A DNA stretch of 64,000 bases. It comes from Nostoc sp. C052 (lineage in GTDB: Bacteria; Cyanobacteriota; Cyanobacteriia; Cyanobacteriales; Nostocaceae). Shown here one piece after another: positions 33,047-41,315 of the stretch; position 1 is the stretch's first letter, and each line of letters begins with the position of its first letter. Location of the stretch: positions 159,443 to 223,442 of the forward strand of contig NZ_CP040278.1 of the NCBI RefSeq assembly GCF_013393905.1. Reading direction: 5' to 3'. The translations under genes and the position numbers were made by a program. The notes below the pieces were generated by a model. It saw only the letters and a program-made list of their open reading frames with translations, ran no database searches and was not told the DNA's origin.

Positions 33047-33385
33047 ATGATAGCGATTTCAACCCAAGAATTGACTAAAGAAAAAATTCAACAAGCTGTG
33101 GACTTGATTCTTGACAAAATGCCACCCCAGACAGAATTACATCATGAGGCATTAGCGGAATTTCGCAATGGCAGCTATGCGAATGTTAAAAAATTAGCTA
33201 TGTCCAACCCACTAGATCCTTACTCCAAAGCACTTAGCTTTCTCGGTGGTGCTTTCAATCCCCAGGCGATCGCCAGTGGGAACAGTTATACGATTATTCA
33301 CGAAAGCCTTCTAAAAGCTGGTGAGTTTGCCAAAGAACTTACTGTCTCGCAGTTGGGTAGTGATATTGCAAAAGTATTTGATTGA
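33047..33385 (+). CDS. Hypothetical protein, 112 aa
   Basis: Strong start region AAAGGAGAGCAAAATG. The protein is helical (ELTKEKIQQAVDLILDKMPP) with a C-terminal amphipathic end. Second gene of a two-gene operon, closed by the second copy of the 31-bp repeat. Not recognised. Confidence 0.6.
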   Translation: MIAISTQELTKEKIQQAVDLILDKMPPQTELHHEALAEFRNGSYANVKKLAMSNPLDPYSKALSFLGGAFNPQAIASGNSYTIIHESLLKAGEFAKELTVSQLGSDIAKVFD

Positions 33386-33397
33386 TTCTGTTGTTGT

Positions 33398-33428
33398 GCG
33401 ATCGCTGTTTATGGAAATTAGCGATCGC
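33398..33428. repeat. 31-bp repeat with HIP1 ends, copy 2
   Basis: GCGATCGCTGTTTATGGAAA followed by TTAGCGATCGC, matching 31981-32011 except for one base. The HIP1 ends make it able to fold imperfectly. Confidence 0.65.
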
Positions 33429-33536
33429 CATAAAGACGCAATTTAGCATTTAGTACAGCAGGGAGGTGATTCAAGAGTGTTGTAAATATTTATTGATTTT
33501 ATACCCATATATACCCAATGAATGTAATATAGGTAG

Positions 33537-34118
33537 ATGAAACTATCTGATTACGCAAAGAAAGCTGGAGTAAGTTACAAAACGGCACATCGTTGGTGGA
33601 AGGCTGGACAACTAAACGGCTATCAGATTCCATCAACAGGGACAATCATTATTGAGTCTGATAATCCAATAGAACAAGAGCAAATTGCTCTAATTTATGC
33701 CAGAGTCTCATCGGCAGAAGCAAAGCCAAATTTAGAGAGCCAAGCCATTAGACTAACTAATTATTCTATTGCAAGAGGTTATCGTATTTACAGAGTTGTC
33801 AAAGAAATCGGAAGTGGGCTTAATGATAATAGAAAACTTTTGTCAAATGCTTTGCAAGATCCAAATTATAATATTTTGGTTGCAGAGCATCGGGATAGAG
33901 TGACTAGATTCGGGTTGAATTACATTAAATTATTATTGGAGGCGACAGGTAAAAAGCTCGAAATTGTTAACGATGCGGATAATGAAAAAGATGAATTGAT
34001 GCAGGATTTAGTTTCAGTAATTACATCTTTTGTACAGCGCATTTACGGGCTGAGGAGGGCTAAACGTAAAACTGAAAAGTTAATTGCAGAATTGGAAACA
34101 AATGGAGTAGAGGAATGA
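33537..34118 (+). CDS. tnpA: IS607-type serine recombinase TnpA
   Basis: 193 aa. N-terminal MerR-like HTH (KLSDYAKKAGVSYKTAHRWW, KAGQLNGYQ), then the resolvase fold with the catalytic serine in LIYARVSSAEAKPNLESQ (about residue 60) and the conserved EHRDRVTRFG. The C-terminal helix includes FVQRIYGLRRAKRKTEKL. It catalyses recombination for IS607 transposition with little target preference. Full length; the last four bases overlap tnpB. Confidence 0.93.
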   Translation: MKLSDYAKKAGVSYKTAHRWWKAGQLNGYQIPSTGTIIIESDNPIEQEQIALIYARVSSAEAKPNLESQAIRLTNYSIARGYRIYRVVKEIGSGLNDNRKLLSNALQDPNYNILVAEHRDRVTRFGLNYIKLLLEATGKKLEIVNDADNEKDELMQDLVSVITSFVQRIYGLRRAKRKTEKLIAELETNGVEE

Positions 34119-35338
34119 GGTTGGTAGAACGACATATTATTAAGATAAACCATCGGTTTTACAAAGAAATTGATGATTTAGCATGGCGTTCTAAAAATCT
34201 ATATAACTACGCCAACTATTTAGTCAGACAGTCCTTTATTAAAGATTCCGCCTATCTAAACAATGTAGCAGTATTCCATCTGGTCAAAAAACATGAGTCA
34301 TACACGGCGTTACCAGCAAAAGTTAGTAACCAAGTTTTGATGGCTCTGCATCGTAACTGGAAGTCATTTTTTGAGGCACAAAAAGCATATAATCAAAACC
34401 CATCCAAGTTTAATGGTCGTCCAAAGTTACCCAAATACAAGGATAAGCTTAAGGGGAGAAACATAGTAATTTATGAATTAGGGGCAATATCCAAGAAAAC
34501 CTTGAAAGAAGGAATTATTAAATTATCGAAAACTGCGATTGAGCTTAAAACATTTGTCAATAATGTCAAGGAAGTAAGATTGATTCCCAAATGTGGGCAG
34601 TACGTGATTGAAGTAGTTTATGAATTGGAGGTGGTACCACAACAATTAAACCCAGATTGGGTAGCTGGGATTGATATTGGGTTAGACAACTTAGCGGCGT
34701 TAACTTCAAACAAGCTTGGGTTTAAGCCAGTACTTGTTAATGGACGACCACTTAAGTCAATCAACCAACAATACAATAAGGTAAAAGCGAAGCTTCAATC
34801 CTACCTCAAAGGCAATGCTAAAACATCGATTCGGATCAACGCATTAACTTGTAAGCGCAACAACCAAATTGATAATTACTTGCACAATGCCAGTAGATGG
34901 ATCATTAACCATTTGGTCGATGAAAAGATTGGGACATTGGTTATTGGTAAAAATGACCAATGGAAACAAAAAATTAATCTTGGGACAAAGACTAACCAGA
35001 ACTTTGTCGGTATTCCTCATTCACGGTTTATCGAGCAATTGCAATATAAATCTGAACTGGTTGGGATAACCGTTTTGATTAATGAGGAAAGCTACACTTC
35101 CGCCTCGTCGTTCCTCGATTTAGACCCAATCCCTGTTTACAAAAAAGGTGAAAAGCATACATTCAGTGGTAAGCGAATAAAAAGGGCTTGGTATAGATCC
35201 AGTGATGGTAGACTTATCCACGCAGATATTAACGCTAGCCTGAACATTATAAGAAAGGTATTCCCAGCGACGTTGAGTTCAGGGATAGAGGATATTGCAG
35301 TATATCCTTTCCGGGTAACACCGGGAAAAGTTGCTTGA
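34115..35338 (+). CDS. tnpB: TnpB-family protein with non-canonical RuvC site
   Basis: 407 aa. RuvC-I AGIDIGLDNLAAL (Asp, about residue 189) and RuvC-III HADINASLNIIRK (Asp, about 370) are present. Where other TnpBs have an E at RuvC-II (hydrophobic-E-x-L), this protein reads GTLVIGKNDQWKQK, without the Glu. A candidate replacement is the ITVLINEESYTSASSF segment. No cysteine zinc ribbon precedes RuvC-III. Rearranged RuvC-II sites are known in some TnpB clades and can be active, so it should not be called dead. Coupled to tnpA by ATGA. Confidence 0.85.
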   Translation: MRLVERHIIKINHRFYKEIDDLAWRSKNLYNYANYLVRQSFIKDSAYLNNVAVFHLVKKHESYTALPAKVSNQVLMALHRNWKSFFEAQKAYNQNPSKFNGRPKLPKYKDKLKGRNIVIYELGAISKKTLKEGIIKLSKTAIELKTFVNNVKEVRLIPKCGQYVIEVVYELEVVPQQLNPDWVAGIDIGLDNLAALTSNKLGFKPVLVNGRPLKSINQQYNKVKAKLQSYLKGNAKTSIRINALTCKRNNQIDNYLHNASRWIINHLVDEKIGTLVIGKNDQWKQKINLGTKTNQNFVGIPHSRFIEQLQYKSELVGITVLINEESYTSASSFLDLDPIPVYKKGEKHTFSGKRIKRAWYRSSDGRLIHADINASLNIIRKVFPATLSSGIEDIAVYPFRVTPGKVA

Positions 35339-35372
35339 GGACGTTTGTCCATAAAGTTACTAACTGTTAGTA

Positions 35373-36542
35373 ATGGAGTACAAAGCAGTTGTCAAAAAAG
35401 CACAGGTTAAAGCCATAGATGAGGCTATCCGCACAAGTCAGTTTGTCAGAAACAAAGTGCTTAGATATTGGATAGATAACCGTGGCGTTGGCAAGAAAGA
35501 ACTGTACCAGTACAACACTCAATTAAGAGCAGAATATGAATTTGTGAGAAACTTAAGCAGCCATGCTTGTCAAGCATCGGTCGAAAATGTAGAACGTGCT
35601 ATCAACAGATTCTTTGCTAACTGCAAAGCCAAAAAGCCAGGTTTGAAAGGCTATCCAAGATTTAAAAAGCACAGTCGCTCTGTTGAATACAAACAACAGT
35701 CTTGGAAGCTACACCCAACGAAACGACGAATAACATTCACTGATAAAAAAGGTATTGGTGAACTCAAGTTATTAGGTAAATGGGATATCCATACTTATCC
35801 TGTTGAATTAATTAAGAGAATTAGGATTGTTCGTCGTGCAGATGGATATTATGTGCAGTTTTGCGTAAAAGTTGATAACAAGCAGGAGCCGCCGTTAACT
35901 ACTTCTGTTATCGGCATTGATGTAGGGTTGGAGTACTTTTACTCTGATAGTAACGGTAAACATGAAGAAAACCCGCGATATTTGCGTAAAGCTGAAAAAG
36001 ATATCAAGCGGGTTCAGCGTAATATTTATAAAAAGAAAAAAGGGTCATCTGGTAGAAGGAAAGCGCGTGGTATTTATGCTCGTAAACATTTAAAAGTAAC
36101 AAGACAAAGAGATGAACACGCCAAGAGACTGGCGCGTAACTTAACCCTGGCTAACGCTAAGGTAGTCTTGGAAGATTTAAATATTAGCGGCTTGGTGAGA
36201 AACCACAAACTAGCCAAAAGTATTAGCGATGCTTCTTGGTACAATTTCCGCCAGTGGCTCGAATACTTTGGAGAGAAATTTGGACGGGAAGTAATTGCTG
36301 TTCCGCCTCATTTCACAAGCCAAGAATGCAGTAATTGTGGTGCTAGAGTCCATAAGTCACTTAGCACCAGAACTCATTCTTGCCCTCGTTGCGGACACAT
36401 TGAACAACGTGATGTGAATGCAGCCAAAGTAATTTTAAGTCGTGCAAACGCTACCGGAGGGCATCCGGGAAGTAACGCCAGTCGAGATGTTTCCTCTACT
36501 TCTATTGGTCGCAAGACCTGTAAAAGCAAGGAACGTCAGTGA
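35373..36542 (+). CDS. tnpB: TnpB RNA-guided nuclease (canonical), second tnpB behind IS607
   Basis: 389 aa. The RuvC triad is intact: VIGIDVGLEYF (Asp, about residue 187), KVVLEDLNISGL (Glu, about 270) and EQRDVNAAKVIL (Asp, about 348). A zinc ribbon CSNCGA ... CPRCGH precedes the last. Basic and Arg/Lys-rich in between. It starts 35 bp after the IS607 tnpB and has no tnpA of its own. Either a separate IS1341-type element inserted next to the IS607, or a composite with two unrelated tnpBs. The sequence between holds an inverted repeat TTACTAAC/TGTTAGTAA. Confidence 0.92.
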   Translation: MEYKAVVKKAQVKAIDEAIRTSQFVRNKVLRYWIDNRGVGKKELYQYNTQLRAEYEFVRNLSSHACQASVENVERAINRFFANCKAKKPGLKGYPRFKKHSRSVEYKQQSWKLHPTKRRITFTDKKGIGELKLLGKWDIHTYPVELIKRIRIVRRADGYYVQFCVKVDNKQEPPLTTSVIGIDVGLEYFYSDSNGKHEENPRYLRKAEKDIKRVQRNIYKKKKGSSGRRKARGIYARKHLKVTRQRDEHAKRLARNLTLANAKVVLEDLNISGLVRNHKLAKSISDASWYNFRQWLEYFGEKFGREVIAVPPHFTSQECSNCGARVHKSLSTRTHSCPRCGHIEQRDVNAAKVILSRANATGGHPGSNASRDVSSTSIGRKTCKSKERQ

Positions 36543-36551
36543 CGCTGGAAT

Positions 36552-36600
36552 CCCCCGCCTTTAGGCGTGGGGAGTGTCAATCTTTCCATTCAGAATAGAG
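36552..36600 (+). ncRNA. Right-end hairpin and guide of tnpB at 35373
   Basis: CCCCCGCC-TTTA-GGCGTGGGG hairpin (36552-36572), then AGTGTCAA at 36573-36580. TCAA is the usual right-end cleavage sequence of IS200/IS605 elements, so the omega-RNA guide would begin at 36581 (TCTTTCCATTCAGAATAGAG). The RNA 5' end lies inside tnpB and is not defined here. Confidence 0.55.
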
Positions 36601-36617
36601 CGATCGAATTCTGTAAA

Positions 36618-36851
36618 TCATGATTTTCCATTTTGTCGCTTGATAGGCTTAGGCGTTGGAGATTTAGGGGAAGTAGTCCAGAAAGACGAGTCACCAATAT
36701 CGCCACACCAAGGGCAATACCATTCTGTTTCATCTTCCTCTAGACACCAGTTTGGTACTGCACCTCCGCAGCAGTAGCAATGTACTTTGATTTTTGGATT
36801 AAGAAAATTATTGATATCAGAAAAATATCCTTCGTAATACATAAAGTACAA
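36618..36851 (-). CDS. Small zinc-ribbon protein, 77 aa
   Basis: TTG start after TAGGAAT, or ATG three codons later. CYCC ... C ... CPWC at residues about 24-47 make a zinc ribbon, followed by a Pro/Ser/Lys tail (SPKSPTPKPIKRQNGK). Five bases downstream of a 45-aa zinc-finger frame, so the two are an operon of metal-binding microproteins. Function unknown. Confidence 0.55.
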   Translation of the reverse strand: MYFMYYEGYFSDINNFLNPKIKVHCYCCGGAVPNWCLEEDETEWYCPWCGDIGDSSFWTTSPKSPTPKPIKRQNGKS

Positions 36852-36856
36852 AATTC

Positions 36857-36994
36857 CTATTTTGTCACTTGGTCAGTTACAAATCCCCATCCCTTGCATA
36901 ATGGACAAAATCTTTTTACTAGTTTTCTAGTATCTCTCCAAATTTTCCCGCTTCCTTTGCACTTTGGGCATCTTATTTTAGATTCATCAGTCAT
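36857..36994 (-). CDS. DnaJ-type zinc-finger microprotein, 45 aa
   Basis: MTDESKIRCPKCKGSGKIWR, then FCPLCKGWGFV: two C-x-x-C-x-G-x-G units, the DnaJ-type zinc-finger repeat. It has a good ribosome-binding site (AAAGGGAATTATG). It directly precedes the zinc-ribbon gene at 36851. Such microproteins occur on phages and plasmids; role unknown. Confidence 0.6.
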   Translation of the reverse strand: MTDESKIRCPKCKGSGKIWRDTRKLVKRFCPLCKGWGFVTDQVTK

Positions 36995-37101
36995 AATTCC
37001 CTTTTCGTCACTTCAGAAAATTTTTTGTACAATACAGATGAACTGCCAATACCGGAGAATTGCGCTTAGTGCAATTTGGTGAAGGGGTAGGCAGTCATTT
37101 T

Positions 37102-37290
37102 CTAAAATTCTACGATTGCATATTCCTGTATTCTGCTAATTATCGCATCGTATTGGTCTGTTGTTACCGATGTGGTTGAAGTTATCCCAAACTCTGAGAA
37201 AACTGCTTGTACTTCACATTTTTTCAATCCTTGAGAGTGGGCGATCGCCCAAAGTCTATTTTTTTGCGCTTGATTTATCAGTCTACTCAT
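37102..37290 (-). CDS. Small helical protein (UBA-like tail domain), 62 aa
   Basis: From MSRLINQAQKNRLWAIAHSQ; a 10-residue upstream extension is possible (start 37320). QKNRLWAIAHSQGLKKCEVQ, AVFSEFGITSTTSVTTDQYD form the small helical module often found at the end of phage and plasmid recombination or DNA-metabolism proteins (Q-x-x-RL-x-AIA pattern). Here it stands alone. Function unknown. Confidence 0.5.
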   Translation of the reverse strand: MSRLINQAQKNRLWAIAHSQGLKKCEVQAVFSEFGITSTTSVTTDQYDAIISRIQEYAIVEF

Positions 37291-37551
37291 AAAGGCGTTA
37301 CCGCATATATGTGTATCCATTGATGGAAATTCAAATTGTACCCCAAAGTCAATTAGCTTTTAAACACTTTTTCGTAGATTTTTCAAGGGTTGTAGGCACT
37401 GCGGAGACTTAAGATTGGTTTGCTTTAAAGCACTTTGGCACTGATTCTCGCCAGATGCGATCGCGTTTATGATCAAATTAACGCGATCGTGATCGTCAAG
37501 CGAATTAATTTTAATCCCTTCTTACTGGTGCATCTAATTTCCCAAATATCC

Positions 37552-38526
37552 CTAAACCCCGCTTTCTTCGAGGCTAAAAATTTCTGGATAGGGTTTGCGG
37601 TTCTCTGGCTTTAGTAGCGAAGATCCCCATTCACGACTTTTTTGGGCGTTGACCTCAAGGATTAAAGACTGATGCTCTGAGATCAATTGTAAAGATTCTG
37701 GAAAAGCCTGCCAGTATTTGTAGTTTTGCTGCCAATAGTTGTAGGCTTCATCTGCGCCACCGCAAGTATAAGCATTTGCAGAATAATCAATTGGCTGCTT
37801 CGGGTTTACTTTGAGTAAAATTTGAGCAACTAATGGGCGGTATTTTATTGCAACTTGCAACCATTGTCTTGCTCTAGCTCTTTTCCTGAGCTTTAATGCA
37901 GCCAACACTCGACCATAAAGGATGCTGGGGTCGGTAGTTTCCCCGTCTTCATAGAGGGAACAGACTTCCAAAACTTTTTCATAATCTTCTAAGCCTAGAT
38001 AGCATGGAACTAGCAAGTCTCTAGCTCCAACATTATCGCTACGATTAATATTAACCAAATTTTGAAAAACTTCGGCAGCTAACTTGAGATTTGCTTGCCG
38101 TAAAAAGTCTATTTTTTCATCATTTGCATTTTCAAAGTAAGTTAAACCTAGATTAAAATAACTCCTAAAAAAAGAGCGATTTGGTAATATGTAATAATTC
38201 AAGGTATCACGTTGGAAGTCAAAAGATTTTGGGATTGCTTGTAAAAGTAGTTGTCCTGCTATCAACCAAATTTTATGGGAGATATCTTTTTTGTTGCAGT
38301 CACTAAAAATCATCCCTAGAAGAGAGTAAGCATCTAAAAAAGATGGGTAGTTAGTGATAATTAAAATCAACTCATTAATTAATTTGTGGGGATTTGCATT
38401 TTGACTGGAATCCCACTCTTCACAAATATTGTAGTACTGTTCATAAATCTCTGGAGGGTATTCTGGAGAGACGAACCTCCACTCGCTATTTTCAGCTTGT
38501 TGCAAAGATAAAGATGTAATTGACAT
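37552..38526 (-). CDS. TPR-like repeat protein, 324 aa
   Basis: Helical repeats are seen at about residues 60-95, 115-160, 165-235 (FRSYFNLGLTYFENANDEKI; LLVPCYLGLEDYEKVLEVCS; ILYGRVLAALKLRKRARARQ), with the small/large residue alternation of tetratricopeptide repeats. TPR proteins act as scaffolds in protein complexes. It is monocistronic, no signal peptide. A hairpin-forming sequence (CCTCCAATTATTGGAGG, 38557-38573) lies just upstream. Confidence 0.65.
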   Translation of the reverse strand: MSITSLSLQQAENSEWRFVSPEYPPEIYEQYYNICEEWDSSQNANPHKLINELILIITNYPSFLDAYSLLGMIFSDCNKKDISHKIWLIAGQLLLQAIPKSFDFQRDTLNYYILPNRSFFRSYFNLGLTYFENANDEKIDFLRQANLKLAAEVFQNLVNINRSDNVGARDLLVPCYLGLEDYEKVLEVCSLYEDGETTDPSILYGRVLAALKLRKRARARQWLQVAIKYRPLVAQILLKVNPKQPIDYSANAYTCGGADEAYNYWQQNYKYWQAFPESLQLISEHQSLILEVNAQKSREWGSSLLKPENRKPYPEIFSLEESGV

Positions 38527-38556
38527 TTACTCCGCCTCAAGTAAATTTTTGTAGCT

Positions 38557-38573
38557 CCTCCAATTATTGGAGG
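38557..38573. promoter_or_regulatory. Palindrome upstream of the TPR-like gene
   Basis: CCTCCAATTATTGGAGG, a palindrome between divergent genes. Fourteen bases of it on the minus strand (AGCCTCCAATAATT, 38562-38575) match the start of the guide predicted for the tnpB at 1432. It could be an operator. Confidence 0.4.
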
Positions 38574-38676
38574 CTCCGTGTTTTTACTATATTACAAGCC
38601 AGTTTCTTTTAAACACTTTTTGCTTAATCTACAAGAGTTGTAGCCTCTACTGCCCTATATTGGGAAAACCTGACGA

Positions 38677-39081
38677 ATGATAAACATGGAGGACATTTTG
38701 CAGCGATCGCCTTATTACATCCTCAACGACCAACATCTGGCGGTAGAAGCACCAGACTTGGTGCAATGGTTTTTGTGGAAAAGCACTCACGATTGTCTGG
38801 TTGCTTTAGCTGAATTTCCGTGGGGAAAAGTCTCAACCATATTTTTGGGACAGAATACGAACTGGAACTCCCAACAGACTCCAATTCTGTTTGAAACGAT
38901 GGTTACTGGAGTTGGCTCTTTGAATGGCACTATTTACAGATATTCAACTTGGGATGAGGCAATGTCGCATTACAATGCCATTTGCCAAATACTGGTTAAA
39001 TCGTGCTATTCTACATTGACTTCCCAGCAATTGATGGCGCAAGCTTCCCTTTCTCTTGCAAAAGGTATTGAACATGCTTAA
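38677..39081 (+). CDS. Hypothetical protein, 134 aa, first of three
   Basis: Begins MINMEDILQRSPYYILNDQH (or four residues later). No recognised domain. It overlaps the next gene by 8 bp, and that one overlaps the third by ATGA, forming a compact operon ending at a strong terminator. Function unknown. Confidence 0.6.
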   Translation: MINMEDILQRSPYYILNDQHLAVEAPDLVQWFLWKSTHDCLVALAEFPWGKVSTIFLGQNTNWNSQQTPILFETMVTGVGSLNGTIYRYSTWDEAMSHYNAICQILVKSCYSTLTSQQLMAQASLSLAKGIEHA

Positions 39082-39499
39082 TCGTTTGCTTTCTCGCTAC
39101 AAGTGGTACCGCCAAAGTAAAGGCGGAATTTGGTGGCTCGTACAAACGTCTCTACCGGGGGATGACGCTTACTGGAGAAACACTGCTCCCGACAGAATCG
39201 AGCGAATAATAGACACAGAAGACTATGCAAAATCTGGAAATTACTTGTTACCAGATCCAGAATTTTACCAAGCGATCGCGAACATTGCCGTCAACGGACA
39301 GTGGAAAAATAACTTCAATTTAAGGCAATTTTTAAAAGCAGCAAAAATCCTTCGGCACAGGGGAATTGAAGATAGTTTAATTATTGAAATGTTAAGCGAA
39401 CTTTATAAAGCCTCAGCTACAGAAAAAATTAGCGACTCAACTCCTCAAGAGTATCAATGGGCGGAAATTAAAGAATTATTCAAAAAGTTACCCCTATGA
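39074..39499 (+). CDS. Hypothetical basic protein, 141 aa, second of three
   Basis: Starts MLNRLLSRYKWYRQSKGGIW inside the end of the previous gene. Basic and Trp/Tyr rich at the N-terminus, helical C-terminus. No family recognised. Translationally coupled at both ends. Confidence 0.6.
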   Translation: MLNRLLSRYKWYRQSKGGIWWLVQTSLPGDDAYWRNTAPDRIERIIDTEDYAKSGNYLLPDPEFYQAIANIAVNGQWKNNFNLRQFLKAAKILRHRGIEDSLIIEMLSELYKASATEKISDSTPQEYQWAEIKELFKKLPL

Positions 39500-39810
39500 A
39501 TCTCTCGGAAAACGAAACCAGGATTTTAGCAGATTTGCTCCAACACGCAGAGGATTATTTCCTTCGCAATCGACCCAAAGTGCATTTCATCATGCAGCAA
39601 ACGCCAGAAAATGCTCAATTGATTAGAGAATGCGAAGTCTACTGCAATCCCCACACTCCAGAAGCGATAGAAGATCCCTCTATTTTTTTGATTGAAGATA
39701 AGTATTGCTACAAAGACTTTGTTTTGGCATCATATTTTGCAGACAAGCTTAAAAATAGCTTGCCAGTGCCGGAAACGCTAGAAGAAACTGTAACTACGGA
39801 AATTAACTAA
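39496..39810 (+). CDS. Hypothetical protein, 104 aa, third of three
   Basis: Starts in an ATGA overlap. MNLSENETRILADLLQHAED is helical; the remainder is acidic, with ECEVYCNP. No motif recognised. Followed after five bases by a HIP1-containing terminator. Confidence 0.6.
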   Translation: MNLSENETRILADLLQHAEDYFLRNRPKVHFIMQQTPENAQLIRECEVYCNPHTPEAIEDPSIFLIEDKYCYKDFVLASYFADKLKNSLPVPETLEETVTTEIN

Positions 39811-39815
39811 ACAGC

Positions 39816-39854
39816 AAAAAGCGATCGCTAAGATTAACTTAGCGATCGCTTTTT
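39816..39854. terminator. Bidirectional terminator built on HIP1 sites
   Basis: AAAAAGCGATCGCTAAG, ATTAA, CTTAGCGATCGCTTTTT: a perfect hairpin with a HIP1 octamer in each arm, between a plus- and a minus-strand gene that both end here. Confidence 0.8.
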
Positions 39855-39856
39855 AG

Positions 39857-40492
39857 TTATTTTTTATCGGTGCAACCATCGTAACCAAAGTTTGGGCCAG
39901 ACGGATGCACTGTGCAAGCGAGGTATTTTTTTCCAAGGTATTCCCCAAAGAAATATCCGCAGTCTTTACAAACTATATCCTGGGCAGAAAAATAGATATA
40001 TTTGAGAACACCTATGGTCATGTTCCCACTCCAGTGCCTTTTTATGCAAAATGTTGCTGTACCAGCTTTACTACTCAAAGAGTGAACTGGTGAAAGGTAA
40101 AGATATCCCTCTACCTGTTGTTGAAAAAATTCCAGCTTGAAGCCTAAGAATTGTATTTCTTCTGAAGATAGTACTACTTTGACCAATTCTTTGTTTGCTG
40201 CAATTTCGGTGTTGAAGAAAGTAGTTTCATATATTTCAGCATTGCCATTAAATATCTTAGCCTTGAGTGCAGGAACTATTATTTTTGATTCTGCCACTTC
40301 CCAAACTCTGTATTCCAAAGAATCGTACACAATCCTGGGGTCAACTGTTTTTAAGAAATTAAAACATCGGTGTCCTTCTTGTTTGAGTAAGCTATCAATG
40401 CTGTCTTTTAAAGCTTTAATAGCTTTTGCAGAGACTACATTATCACCAAAATCAGTCTTGTACTGTTCTATTATGGTTTGCTTCAGTGTCAT
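39857..40492 (-). CDS. Cysteine-cluster protein, tandem paralogue C
   Basis: 211 aa from the ATG after ATGGAGAATAAA. N-terminal 165 residues are helical/beta without a motif. The C-terminus carries CKDCGYFFGEYLGKKYLACT then HPSGPNFGYDGC, a conserved Cys cluster (C-x-x-C, C, C) shared with the two paralogues upstream. Such a cluster probably binds zinc or an iron-sulphur centre; the HPSGP motif resembles a small cyanobacterial domain. Function unknown. Confidence 0.6.
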   Translation of the reverse strand: MTLKQTIIEQYKTDFGDNVVSAKAIKALKDSIDSLLKQEGHRCFNFLKTVDPRIVYDSLEYRVWEVAESKIIVPALKAKIFNGNAEIYETTFFNTEIAANKELVKVVLSSEEIQFLGFKLEFFQQQVEGYLYLSPVHSLSSKAGTATFCIKRHWSGNMTIGVLKYIYFSAQDIVCKDCGYFFGEYLGKKYLACTVHPSGPNFGYDGCTDKK

Positions 40493-40565
40493 TTTATTCT
40501 CCATTTTAGAAAACTGCGATCTGTTAATTAGTGATCGCAGTCTGTGTAATTGTCGATGCGGTTAA

Positions 40566-41225
40566 CTATTCGCGATCAAACAATAATTTATCTGTGCAAC
40601 CATCGTAACCAAGATTTGGCCCAGACGGATTTATCGTGCAAGTAAGATATTCTTCTCCAAGGTATTTTCCAGAGAAGTATTCGCAGTTTTGGCAAACTAC
40701 ATCTTGAGGGGTAAAGTTTTTGTACTCAAGAACTTCAATAATTTGCTTGCCATCCAAGCTTTTACTTGCGAACAATGTTCCCTGACTTTTGTCGCTAACC
40801 AAGGAATATACAGGTGACACGTAAGCAGATTTTTGACTGTAACCTTCACGGTAATGAGCGTAAATCCTAAGAAAACCTAGAAAATAGATTTTGTTAGAGT
40901 TGGATATCATTTTAATCACTTCTTGATTAAAGTAAATATCTGAATTGAGTTTAATTTTTCTCAATTCGCCATTTTCGTGAAACATTTTTCTTTTCAAACG
41001 AGAAACTACTAATTCCGGTTTTACAATATTCCAAGTAGTAAATTCAAATCGATTGTAGAAAAGGTTGGGATACAGTGATTTGCAAAACGTAAAAGTAAAG
41101 TCTCCTTGCCTCATGCATAGCAGATTAATCGTTCTTGCTAAACCATTAATCTGCTTGATGGAGACTTCCTCTTGCTCCAAAAAGAAAGTATCGTGCTTGT
41201 GTTTTATGGTTAAAGCTAGTTCCAT
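40566..41225 (-). CDS. Cysteine-cluster protein, tandem paralogue B
   Basis: 219 aa. Same architecture as the neighbouring genes: a variable N-terminal domain with KLVVSRLKRKMFHENGE-like helix elements and a conserved C-terminus CQNCEYFSGKYLGEEYLTCT, NPSGPNLGYDGCTD. The 5' leader (41234-41284) is nearly identical to that of paralogue C, so the duplication included the control region. Confidence 0.6.
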   Translation of the reverse strand: MELALTIKHKHDTFFLEQEEVSIKQINGLARTINLLCMRQGDFTFTFCKSLYPNLFYNRFEFTTWNIVKPELVVSRLKRKMFHENGELRKIKLNSDIYFNQEVIKMISNSNKIYFLGFLRIYAHYREGYSQKSAYVSPVYSLVSDKSQGTLFASKSLDGKQIIEVLEYKNFTPQDVVCQNCEYFSGKYLGEEYLTCTINPSGPNLGYDGCTDKLLFDRE

Positions 41226-41315
41226 CTTGTTCTCCATTTTAGAAAAATTGCGATCTGTTAATTAGCGATCGCATTGTGTAATTGACAACTTCATTCATTT
41301 TTGATCTCCTTATAT

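Larger units (their letters stand above)
33500..35338 (+). mobile_element. IS607-family insertion sequence
   Basis: A serine recombinase tnpA and tnpB overlap by ATGA, the standard IS607 organisation. Upstream of tnpA lies a short direct repeat (TATACCCATATATACCC, about 33500), which may be a transposase site. IS607 elements have no terminal inverted repeats or long target duplications, so exact ends cannot be read; the right end probably lies in 35338-35372 or beyond the second tnpB. Confidence 0.8.
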
